Under the pieces are notes generated by a model. It searched no databases and had not been told where the DNA came from. It saw only the letters and a list, made by a program, of their open reading frames with translations. From NCBI GenBank assembly GCA_910585055.1, contig CAJUBY010000005.1, forward strand, positions 8,596 through 71,362: a stretch of DNA of 62,767 nt, given 5' to 3'. Positions within the stretch are counted from its first letter, which is position 1. Every line of letters starts with the position of its first letter. Origin of the DNA: an uncultured Christensenella sp. GTDB lineage: Bacteria; Bacillota; Clostridia; Christensenellales; Pumilibacteraceae. This document shows, one piece after another, positions 34,057 through 40,911 of this stretch. The translations under genes and the position numbers were made by a program.

Positions 34057-35301
34057 ATGAAAAAGAGATTTTGCAGCGTACTGCTTTCTTGCGTTATCGC
34101 GCTTTCCGCGTTCGCCGGACTTGCCGGGTGTTCGCCGCGCGAAGAAACGCTCCGCATATACAACTGGGGCGATTACATAGACGAAGATCTTATCGGCGAA
34201 TTCGAAAGCTGGTACAAGGAAGAAACGGGAAAAAATATAACGGTAGAGTACGATACTTTCGAGACCAACGAAGATATGATAATGCGTATCGAGGTGCTTA
34301 AGTCCGATTACGATTTGGTGTGTCCGTCCGATTATATGGCGGAACGTATGATCGAAAACGGTCTGGCGCAAAAGGTGGACAGAAGTATATTCGATATGAC
34401 CGAGGAAGGGTTTTTGTACGACGGACTGGCGGAAATGGTAAGCCCGTTCGACCCGGGCAACGAATACTTCGTGCCTTATGTGTGGGGCACTTTCGGAATA
34501 ATGTACGACACCGATTACGCGGAACCGGGCAGCGACGAAATGAAGACGTGGTCGGCGCTGTGGTCGGAAGAGCACAGAAAAAAGATACTCATGAAGGACA
34601 GCGTACGCGACGCGTATTCGGTGGCACAGATATACAGCAACAGAGAAAAACTGTCCTATCTTTCCGACGGATTCACCGATTATAACGAAGCATACAGGGC
34701 AGAACTTGTTTCGTACTTTTCCGAGATATCCATGTCGCAGATAAAATCGGCGCAGAACGCGCTTGTAAAGCAGAAAAGTCTGCTGTATAAATACGAAGTG
34801 GATTCGGGCAAAGCTGATATGCTTGCAGGCACGACGCAGGGCAGGCTGGGATTGTTTTGGTCGTGCGATTCGGGACTTATAATGTTGGAATCGACGGGCG
34901 ATCACTTTTATTACGAAGTGCCCAAGGAGGGCAGTAACGTATGGGTGGACGGCTGGATAATCCCCAAATACGCGGGCAATAAAAAGGCCGCGGAATATTT
35001 TTTGAAGTTTATCAACACGTACGACGACGAATACGATTTTGCCATGCGTAACTTCGATTACATGGGCTCGTCCATGGCGTCCAAGGCTGTAATGGACGAT
35101 GCGCGCGCGGCTTTCGACGAAGACGACGGCACGGACGAAGAAAGTATATTTTACGGCAGGGAAAAATGGTTTAAGCAAATGTTTATCGACATGATGTTCC
35201 CGTCCGACGAAATACTTGCGCGTTGCGCCGTAATGCGCGATTTCGGCAAAAAGTGGTCCACGGAGCTTGACAGCATGTGGATAGACGTAAAGACTCTGTA
35301 A
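34057..35301 (+). CDS. potD: Polyamine-binding lipoprotein PotD
   Basis: A 414-residue extracellular solute-binding lipoprotein. The N-terminus has a signal sequence (KKRFCSVLLSCVIALSAFAG) ending in lipobox LAGC, so Cys becomes lipidated and anchored. The mature part begins with EETLRIYNWGDYIDEDLI, the hallmark of polyamine-binding PotD/PotF proteins. YDLVCPSDYMAERMI and PYVWGTFGIMYD fit too. ATG 34057 is preceded by GGGAG; the frame opens at 34036. It is the last gene of the pot operon and converges on murC with 13 bp between stops and no clear terminator. Confidence 0.94.
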   Translation: MKKRFCSVLLSCVIALSAFAGLAGCSPREETLRIYNWGDYIDEDLIGEFESWYKEETGKNITVEYDTFETNEDMIMRIEVLKSDYDLVCPSDYMAERMIENGLAQKVDRSIFDMTEEGFLYDGLAEMVSPFDPGNEYFVPYVWGTFGIMYDTDYAEPGSDEMKTWSALWSEEHRKKILMKDSVRDAYSVAQIYSNREKLSYLSDGFTDYNEAYRAELVSYFSEISMSQIKSAQNALVKQKSLLYKYEVDSGKADMLAGTTQGRLGLFWSCDSGLIMLESTGDHFYYEVPKEGSNVWVDGWIIPKYAGNKKAAEYFLKFINTYDDEYDFAMRNFDYMGSSMASKAVMDDARAAFDEDDGTDEESIFYGREKWFKQMFIDMMFPSDEILARCAVMRDFGKKWSTELDSMWIDVKTL

Positions 35302-35314
35302 CTTCGGCTACACG

Positions 35315-36574
35315 CTAAAAAAAGCTGTCGTCGGCGGCGACGAACATATCGGCGGCGGTGTTTATATCTCCGGCACCCATAAATATTATAGCTTTTTCGC
35401 GTACTGTTTTACAGCGTTCGATTATCTCCGAAAACGTGTCGAAACAGTACGCTTTTTCTTTGATTTCCACTATCCTGCGGCACAGCGCATGCGACGTAAC
35501 GCCGCACAGCGGAGTTTCGCGCGCCGAAAATATCGGCGCAAGTATAACATTGTCCGCAAGCGAGAGCGCGGCGGCAAACTCGTCCATAAGGCTTTCGGTG
35601 CGCGTATATGTATGCGGTTGGAATACTACGGCTACCGACGGGAATATTTCCTTTGCCGTAGCGATAGTGGCGGCGATCTCGGTGGGGTGGTGCGCGTAAT
35701 CGGTGAATACCGTTTTGCCGAACGCTATGCCTTTGCGCTCGAACCGCCTGGCTATGCCCGTAAACTTTTTGATCCCGGGCAGCGCTTCGGTGAGCGAAAG
35801 TCCGCATTCGCTCGCGGCGGCGACGGCGGCTAACGCATTTGACACGCTGTGACTGCCGGGCACAGACAGAGTTATAACGGCGCGTTTTTTTCCGCCCAAC
35901 TTAAAACTGCGGTAACCGCTTTCGTTTTGTATGTCGTACGCAAAGTAGTCGCAGTTTTTGTCCGTTCCGAAAGTTACGGGTCTGTCGGTAAGCGAACGGC
36001 AAAGGGGGTCGTCGCCGTTCACGATCACCGTTTTGCAGTTGGAACAAAATTTTTTGTAGGCGTCGATTATCTCGGTCTCGCTTCCGTAAAAATCTGGGTG
36101 GTCGTACTGAACGTTAAGAACTACACCCACGTCGGGAGCGAGATGTAAAAAGCTGGCGCGGTACTCGCAGGCTTCGGTGATAAAATATCTGTCCGAACCT
36201 ATCCTCGATCCGCCGGCAACTCCGACGTGGACTGTGGCGTTGCGGTAGGAAAACGCGGCGCCCAGCATTGCGGTGGTCGTGCTTTTTCCGTGACAGCCGG
36301 CTACCGCGACTACCTTACCGTATGTTTTGGACAGTTCGCCCAGATATTCGGCGCGTTCTACGGTGGGAATGCCCAGCTCTTTAGCTCTTTGCAGTTCGCA
36401 GTTGTTCTGCGGAATCGCATTGGTATAGACTACGAGATCGCAGTTTTCGACGTTTTGCGGCGAGTGCCCGGAAAGAGCGCTGTCCGAACCGGTAACGGTA
36501 TTTCCGCGCGACGCCGCGGCAACGGAGAGCGCACGCATAGAGACGCCGTTTATTCCTATAAAATGTATTCTCAT
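35315..36574 (-). CDS. murC: UDP-N-acetylmuramate--L-alanine ligase
   Basis: The protein has 419 residues and should add L-Ala to UDP-MurNAc, the first peptide-stem step of peptidoglycan synthesis. The N-terminal Rossmann part opens HFIGINGVSMRAL, the ATP loop is AGCHGKSTTT (about 92-101), and the C-terminal domain has FTDYAHHPTEIAATI and FQPHTYTRTESLMDEFA, both typical MurC. It is a compact variant (usual about 450), with EACEYRASFLHL in place of the common EADESDGSFL. That difference is seen in some clostridial MurC proteins; a related Mur ligase remains possible. No ribosome site is visible before its ATG. Confidence 0.87.
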   Translation of the reverse strand: MRIHFIGINGVSMRALSVAAASRGNTVTGSDSALSGHSPQNVENCDLVVYTNAIPQNNCELQRAKELGIPTVERAEYLGELSKTYGKVVAVAGCHGKSTTTAMLGAAFSYRNATVHVGVAGGSRIGSDRYFITEACEYRASFLHLAPDVGVVLNVQYDHPDFYGSETEIIDAYKKFCSNCKTVIVNGDDPLCRSLTDRPVTFGTDKNCDYFAYDIQNESGYRSFKLGGKKRAVITLSVPGSHSVSNALAAVAAASECGLSLTEALPGIKKFTGIARRFERKGIAFGKTVFTDYAHHPTEIAATIATAKEIFPSVAVVFQPHTYTRTESLMDEFAAALSLADNVILAPIFSARETPLCGVTSHALCRRIVEIKEKAYCFDTFSEIIERCKTVREKAIIFMGAGDINTAADMFVAADDSFF

Positions 36575-36667
36575 ATAATGAAGATATGCCGAATGCGGCG
36601 TACGGGTGCTTGTACGCGCGCCGCTTGACGAAGAGCCGTGCTGTTTTTTGCATTACCTCAAAAAAAT

Positions 36668-36674
36668 TTCGACA
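36668..36674. promoter_or_regulatory. Spo0A box upstream of spoVG
   Basis: TTCGACA, flanked as ATTTCGACAAAT, is the reverse complement of the extended Spo0A-box consensus (TTTGTCGAAAT). It lies 6 bp before the -35 of spoVG, a position suited to activation or repression. Confidence 0.5.
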
Positions 36675-36680
36675 AATCTA

Positions 36681-36709
36681 TTGATTTTGTAAGGAAATTA
36701 TGTTAATAT
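36681..36709 (+). promoter_or_regulatory. Promoter of spoVG
   Basis: TTGATT (36681-36686), 17-bp spacer, TAATAT (36704-36709). The sigma-H pattern known for Bacillus spoVG was not found here. Confidence 0.6.
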
Positions 36710-36743
36710 CTATATGGTCGCAATTTATTTACGGAGGAGAATT

Positions 36744-37022
36744 GTGGAAATCACCGAGGTAAGACTCCGCCTCGTCAGAGACCCCGGCAAGCTTAAAGCT
36801 GCCGCATCCATCACTATCGACGATAGTTTTGTCGTACACGACTTGCGTGTGGTGGAGGCGGAAGGCGGTCTATTTGTGGCTATGCCCAACAAGCGTTTGG
36901 GCACAGGCGAGTTCCGCGATATCGCGCACCCCATCAATAACGAAACGCGCGATTACATAGCAAAACTAATTATCGATAAGTACAAAGAAGAATCCGAACG
37001 CGCTAAATCTGCTCCCCGATAA
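36744..37022 (+). CDS. spoVG: SpoVG family regulator
   Basis: A 92-residue small nucleic-acid-binding regulator tied to sporulation, septation and capsule or virulence control in Bacillota. The sequence VEITEVRLRLVRDPGKLKAAASITIDD, then FVVHDLRVVEAEGGLFVAMPNKR and GEFRDIAHPI, is unmistakable. GTG 36744 is fixed by GGAGGAGA upstream and by the family N-terminus; an in-frame ATG at 36714 lies outside. The gene has its own promoter with a Spo0A box in front, divergent from murC. Confidence 0.95.
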   Translation: MEITEVRLRLVRDPGKLKAAASITIDDSFVVHDLRVVEAEGGLFVAMPNKRLGTGEFRDIAHPINNETRDYIAKLIIDKYKEESERAKSAPR

Positions 37023-37266
37023 TATCAATTCTATGTAAAGATCGAATGCAAGATCTGTCTGGACTTCTTACTGTATCCGGGCTGTTTTGCGTTTCGGAAT
37101 ATTTTTTGTGCCAAACAGAAAAAACGCCGTCCGGTCGTTTATGTAGCGGAGCAGCGCATTTTTTATTACGTTAAATCGCGTACGATAATCGGTACTGCGG
37201 TTTACGGCTCTTTTGTTACCGCACCGCAGCTCTTTGCATAATGATAGGGGATCCGCAAAAGCGGCT

Positions 37267-37635
37267 TCAGAGTTTACTGTCGCGGACCGATTTATACAGT
37301 ATAAGCCCCAAATGCGCGATAACAAGACCGCTGCGTATCTCCGATTGCGGAATGTGTATGCCGACCAGCCCGGAAAGATTGTTATGTATGTTTTTGGTTT
37401 GATCGATCGCGTACGATATATCGCGCATAACGCTCTTTACTTTGACCGAGTTGTCCACGGCAAGTTGTCTGTAGATGTTGGTAAGTTTACGTTCGCCGAA
37501 CGCATATATTACGACGGCTTGGGCTATGTAAGAAAAACCGAGAAGACAGGGCGCTATGCCGCATTGCATGACGAGTTCACTTGCTTCGTCTGAAAATTTG
37601 TGTTGATCGCGGAGAGCGAGGTTTGAATCCGGCAT
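37267..37635 (-). CDS. Free-standing Spo0A C-terminal (effector) domain protein
   Basis: The protein has 122 residues. From EASELVMQCGIAPCLLGFSYIAQAVV through LTNIYRQLAVDNSVKVKSVMRDISYAI it follows the helical pattern of the Spo0A DNA-binding domain (xxxGIPxHxKGYxYLxxAI, then IAxxxxxxxxxVERAIRHAI). There is no receiver domain upstream: ATG 37635 is preceded by AGGAG and the frame ends there, so phosphorelay control would be absent. It may compete at Spo0A boxes or regulate a subset of them. It lies between spoVG and secG on the opposite strand. The assignment rests on pattern matching. Confidence 0.7.
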   Translation of the reverse strand: MPDSNLALRDQHKFSDEASELVMQCGIAPCLLGFSYIAQAVVIYAFGERKLTNIYRQLAVDNSVKVKSVMRDISYAIDQTKNIHNNLSGLVGIHIPQSEIRSGLVIAHLGLILYKSVRDSKL

Positions 37636-38014
37636 ATAAAACTCCTAGAATATTGTTCTGTATAAAAATGACGTAAAATGTAGGCGTGTGGCTGTTGAAA
37701 ATACAAAAGTGAGTATTTTTACACAAAACCGTACAAATTGGAACAGTTATAGACTAGGATAGAATCGAAAACTCAAATATGTTCGGATAACAAACCTACC
37801 CCATAATTATATTATGACGTATTTCGACAGCAAGATGACGGTAAAATCCGCAAAAATTGTTTATGCGGCAATTTACGCGCGAGATAATGCAAGAAAACGG
37901 CATACGGTAGTAACGCAAGACAAATAGATATTTTTTTAAAATAACGGAGCCAAAACGCTTGCATTGAAAAGTTTGTTATGATATACTGTTAAAGCTGTTT
38001 ATAAGGAGATTTTT
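37636..38014. other. Intergenic region between the Spo0A-like gene and secG
   Basis: 379 bp, AT-rich, no credible open frame on either strand. It holds a Spo0A-type heptamer TTCGACA at 37823-37829 and the secG promoter at 37959-37987. I see no tRNA, riboswitch fold or repeat. Confidence 0.5.
37959..37987 (+). promoter_or_regulatory. Promoter of secG
   Basis: TTGCAT (37959-37964), 17-bp spacer, TATACT (37982-37987), followed by AAGGAG and the ATG. Confidence 0.65.
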
Positions 38015-38278
38015 ATGTATTCGGCATTATCGTACGTAAGGATAGTTTTGATAGCGCTCATGGTGCTTATTGCGCTGGGGCTGATAATAGTAATAATGTT
38101 CCAGCCCTCATCGTCGTCCGGTATGGGCGCACTCACGGGTCAACGCGACACGTTTTATTCCAAGGACAAATCCAAATCGCTGGAATCGGTGATGAAGCGG
38201 ATAACGGTGGTTTTGGGAATATTGGAAGGCGTGCTTGCAATAGCGTTCTTTGTTACTCTGTTGTATGCGCAGTGGTAG
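38015..38278 (+). CDS. secG: Preprotein translocase subunit SecG
   Basis: An 87-residue membrane protein with two transmembrane helices (LIALMVLIALGLIIVIMFQP and ILEGVLAIAFFVTLLYA) and the cytoplasmic loop SSSGMGALTGQRDTFY, typical of SecG. It assists SecYE and SecA in protein export. AAGGAG precedes the ATG, and a perfect terminator follows. The neighbouring rnr gene is the usual companion of secG in Bacillota. Confidence 0.95.
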   Translation: MYSALSYVRIVLIALMVLIALGLIIVIMFQPSSSSGMGALTGQRDTFYSKDKSKSLESVMKRITVVLGILEGVLAIAFFVTLLYAQW

Positions 38279-38283
38279 ATCAC

Positions 38284-38309
38284 GTGGGGCGGTTGCCCCA
38301 CTTTTTTTT
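38284..38309 (+). terminator. Intrinsic terminator after secG
   Basis: GTGGGGC (38284-38290), loop GGTT, GCCCCAC (38295-38301), then eight T. Confidence 0.9.
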
Positions 38310-38392
38310 GCGGTTGAAAAGCGCGGTGAAGCGGCGTACGTTGCCGTACTTTTGCCGTGCGGGCGGTGGGATTGCGGCAAGACGGTTTGGGA

Positions 38393-38398
38393 TATAAT
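38393..38398 (+). promoter_or_regulatory. -10 element before rnr
   Basis: TATAAT lies 11 bp before the rnr ATG. The -35 is poor (TTGCGG with a 15-bp spacer). Transcription would start only a few bases before the start codon. Confidence 0.4.
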
Positions 38399-38409
38399 AA
38401 CGGTGATAT

Positions 38410-39396
38410 ATGAAAAACGGAAATAAAGGACATTCGCGCGGTGTATTCGACGGGGGCTTGCGAACCGTGACCGGCGTTATCGATTGCAAAGGCGATCGTT
38501 TCGGCTTTATAAATTGCGGCGCGAGCGGCGACGTGTTTGTTGCCGGCAATAATCTATGCGGCGCGCGGCACGGCGATACCGTCCGCGCCATTATAATAGG
38601 CGACAGACCTGCGCGCGATGGCGGCAGGCGCAGGGAAGGCCGCGTAATAGAGATAACGGAAAAAAATCCGTGCGGCATAGTCGCTACAGTAGTGTACCGC
38701 GGCAATGCCTATTGCGCCGTGCCCGACGACAGGCATTACGGCGAGCTTTTGGAAATAATATCGCTCGGTGGCGCAAGCGAGCACGACAAAGTGATAGCGG
38801 AAACGGTGCAGACGCCGCGCGGCGACCGCGCGCGCATACTTGCCGTGCTCGGACGGTTCGACGAGATAGGCATGGACGTAAAAAGCGTTATCGCGTCGCA
38901 CAATTTGCGCACCGAGTTCCCCAAAGACGTGATCGAACAAGCCGAAAGCTGCGGCGACAAGATAGACGTTGCGGAAGCGAACGCCCCGTACCGCCGCGAC
39001 TTCCGCGACCGCGTTGTATTTACTATCGACGGAAGCGACAGCAAGGATTTCGACGACGCGGTGTCGGTCGAAAAAACGGGGAGCGGATACAGGCTGGGGG
39101 TGTATATAGCCGACGTAGCGCAGTACGTTACGGACAGATCGCCGCTCGACCGCGAAGCGCTGCTGCGCGGCACAAGCGTATATCTTGCCGACCGGGTGAT
39201 ACCCATGCTGCCGGAAACGCTGTCCAACGGACTTTGCTCGCTGAACGAGGGTGAGGACAGGCTTGTTTTGGCGGCGCTTATCGAGCTGAACGAAAAGGGC
39301 GAACGTGTTGGCGCGGAGATATGCGAGGGCTTGCGCGCGTCTGACGTATACGGGCGTGCAGGCTATGCTCGACGGCGACGAAGAGTTGCGCGGTAA
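38410..39396 (+). CDS. rnr: Ribonuclease R, N-terminal part (frameshifted gene)
   Basis: First part of a 3'-to-5' exoribonuclease that degrades structured RNA and takes part in trans-translation. It holds a cold-shock/OB segment (TVTGVIDCKGDRFGFI, then DNA/RNA-binding strands) and the first half of the RNB catalytic domain: FTIDGSDSKDFDDAVSVE with the metal-binding aspartates, then LPETLSNGLCSL. The frame is correct up to EICEGLRA and then turns non-family (SDVYGRAGYARRRRRVAR) until its stop at 39396. The protein continues in the next frame from about 39340, so the two pieces belong to one gene. Confidence 0.85.
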   Translation: MKNGNKGHSRGVFDGGLRTVTGVIDCKGDRFGFINCGASGDVFVAGNNLCGARHGDTVRAIIIGDRPARDGGRRREGRVIEITEKNPCGIVATVVYRGNAYCAVPDDRHYGELLEIISLGGASEHDKVIAETVQTPRGDRARILAVLGRFDEIGMDVKSVIASHNLRTEFPKDVIEQAESCGDKIDVAEANAPYRRDFRDRVVFTIDGSDSKDFDDAVSVEKTGSGYRLGVYIADVAQYVTDRSPLDREALLRGTSVYLADRVIPMLPETLSNGLCSLNEGEDRLVLAALIELNEKGERVGAEICEGLRASDVYGRAGYARRRRRVAR

Positions 39397-40333
39397 GTTT
39401 GCACGCGTTGTGCCGTCGCTTACGGTAATGCGAGAGCTTGCGGAAAAACGCATAAAAATACGCGAAAAACGCGGCGCGATAGAATTCGACCTTAACGAAA
39501 CGGAGATCAAGTTCGACGAAGTAGGACACGTTACGGACATCGCCAAAAAACCGCGCCTTTTAAGTATGCAGATAATAGAAGAGTTTATGATACTCGCCAA
39601 CTGCGCGGTGGCGGAAAAATTCGGAAGCATAACCAAAATGCCGTTTGTATACCGTGTACACGAACGTCCGTCGGCGGAAAAGATAACGGCGCTCAACGAC
39701 TATCTGGACGCGGCGGGATCGAGGCTGAAGTGTCCGCTCGATCCTATCCCGGCGCAGGTCTCGGCGCTGCTTGACAGAGTGCCCGACGACATTAAAACCG
39801 CCGTATCTCGCGTGACATTGCGCGCGATGTCCAAAGCCGATTATCAGCCGACCGACAAAGGGCATTTCGGGCTTGCCGAACCGCATTACTGCCACTTTAC
39901 TTCGCCCATACGCAGATACCCCGATCTTGCAATCCACAGGATAATCAAAGCGTACTTACACGGCGGTTTAAAAGCCGTATCCAAATACAAAGATTTCGCA
40001 GAAACCGCATCGCAAAAAAGCTCCAAAGCGGAGCGTACCGCACAGGACTGCGAACGCAAGGTGGACGACTTTAAAAAAGCCGAATATATGTCGCATAAAA
40101 TAGGCGAAAGATATACCGGGACAATCAGTTCCGTTACTGACTTCGGTTATTTCGTAGAGCTTCCCAATACAGCCGAAGGGCTTGTCCGCATTAACAGGCT
40201 TCCGCCGTCCGCAGCATTCGACGGCAAACGTCTTTGCATAGTGTGCGGCAGAAAGATTTTCAGACTGGGCGATAAAGCGGATATAATCGTGGATAAAGTA
40301 GAAGGCGACAGGATAGAGTTTATCCCGGTATAG
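39305..40333 (+). CDS. rnr: Ribonuclease R, C-terminal part (frameshifted gene)
   Basis: Continuation of rnr in the +1 frame. Genuine homology starts at about 39341 with RLTYTGVQAMLDGDEELR; the codons from 39305 to there are out-of-frame sequence. It contains the rest of the RNB domain (RRGAIEFDL-type KRGAIEFDLNETEI, FVYRVHERPSAEKI, GLAEPHYCHFTSPIRRYPDL) and a C-terminal S1 domain (GERYTGTISSVTDFGYFVEL). All expected blocks are present, so a 2-base loss at the GCGCGCG tract (39333-39339) explains the break. Whether this is a real mutation, a sequence error or programmed shifting is open. Confidence 0.85.
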   Translation: MLARRYARACARLTYTGVQAMLDGDEELRGKFARVVPSLTVMRELAEKRIKIREKRGAIEFDLNETEIKFDEVGHVTDIAKKPRLLSMQIIEEFMILANCAVAEKFGSITKMPFVYRVHERPSAEKITALNDYLDAAGSRLKCPLDPIPAQVSALLDRVPDDIKTAVSRVTLRAMSKADYQPTDKGHFGLAEPHYCHFTSPIRRYPDLAIHRIIKAYLHGGLKAVSKYKDFAETASQKSSKAERTAQDCERKVDDFKKAEYMSHKIGERYTGTISSVTDFGYFVELPNTAEGLVRINRLPPSAAFDGKRLCIVCGRKIFRLGDKADIIVDKVEGDRIEFIPV

Positions 40334-40401
40334 GTTTATCGCAATGTACTTGTAGACAATGCGGACAGATATTGGCCGTCAATACACATAATAAGTTAAA
40401 A

Positions 40402-40418
40402 ATTAAGTGATACTTAAT
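40402..40418. promoter_or_regulatory. Palindrome before the small XRE gene
   Basis: ATTAAGTGATACTTAAT: 7-bp perfect arms around GAT, about 30 bp before the -10 of the XRE gene. It could be its own operator. Confidence 0.4.
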
Positions 40419-40445
40419 ATTTACCGTAAAGATTATTATTTGTAG

Positions 40446-40451
40446 TATAAT
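40446..40451 (+). promoter_or_regulatory. -10 element of the small XRE gene
   Basis: TATAAT (40446-40451) ends 9 bp before the ATG; the -35 region is poor (TTTACC/TTACCG, spacers 19-20 bp). No ribosome site is present, so the message is likely leaderless or nearly so. Confidence 0.5.
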
Positions 40452-40460
40452 AGACTTGTT

Positions 40461-40661
40461 ATGACTACAGATATGATAAAAGAACGATTGCTTAATGCGA
40501 TCGATAAGTGCGGTTTCACCTTGCAGTATATTGCCGATCGGATCGAAGTAAAACAAAGTATTTTGTTTCGATTTTTTTACGGCAACGGCAGACTGCCGCT
40601 TAATGTATTGGCTAACATGTGTTTGTTGATGGATACAGACGCAAACAGTATTTTAAAATAG
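40461..40661 (+). CDS. Small XRE-type helix-turn-helix protein
   Basis: A 66-residue protein that is one HTH domain: MIKERLLNAIDKCGFTLQYIADRIEVKQSILFRFFYGNGRLPLNVLANMC fits the five-helix XRE fold, with LQYIADRIEV and SILFRFFYG as the turn and recognition helices. There is no partner toxin gene next to it. ATG 40461 is 9 bp after TATAAT; ATG 40473 is an alternative. A perfect 17-bp palindrome upstream suggests autoregulation. The targets are unknown, the MATE gene downstream being one candidate. Confidence 0.7.
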   Translation: MTTDMIKERLLNAIDKCGFTLQYIADRIEVKQSILFRFFYGNGRLPLNVLANMCLLMDTDANSILK

Positions 40662-40796
40662 AGTTTTAAACTTATATATTAATTAGTTATATTGCAGGTT
40701 GTTTGCCGGCTTTTGACTCGTTACAAAACAAGGCGCAGTCATAGGTATTTATGATATAGCGGAGTAAGCGTTCGGTGGGAGAGCCGGCGTTTTCGA

Positions 40797-40825
40797 TTGA
40801 CAAACCGTAAAGTAATTGATAAAAT
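40797..40825 (+). promoter_or_regulatory. Promoter of the MATE gene
   Basis: TTGACA (40797-40802), 17-bp spacer, TAAAAT (40820-40825). Confidence 0.65.
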
Positions 40826-40845
40826 TATTGAGGCGCGGAAAAAGG

Positions 40846-40872
40846 GAGCATTCGGGGAATGCGCTCTTTTTT
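40846..40872 (+). terminator. Terminator-like hairpin in the MATE leader (attenuator candidate)
   Basis: GAGCATTC (40846-40853), loop GGG, GAATGCGCTC (40857-40866, with a 2-base bulge), then six T. It lies between the promoter and the start codon, about 15-40 bases into the transcript, so readthrough must be controlled or partial. Confidence 0.6.
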
Positions 40873-40911
40873 ATTGTCAGACACGGCGGAAGCCGTTTGT
40901 ACGGGAGAGAA

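Noticed and set aside
37068..37325. Minus-strand 85-codon frame beyond the Spo0A-like gene
   Set aside because: It overlaps the end of that gene, lacks a ribosome site and shows no family features.
37213..37593. Plus-strand 126-codon frame opposite the Spo0A-like gene
   Set aside because: It has no ribosome site or recognisable pattern. The minus-strand frame has AGGAG and matches the Spo0A effector domain.
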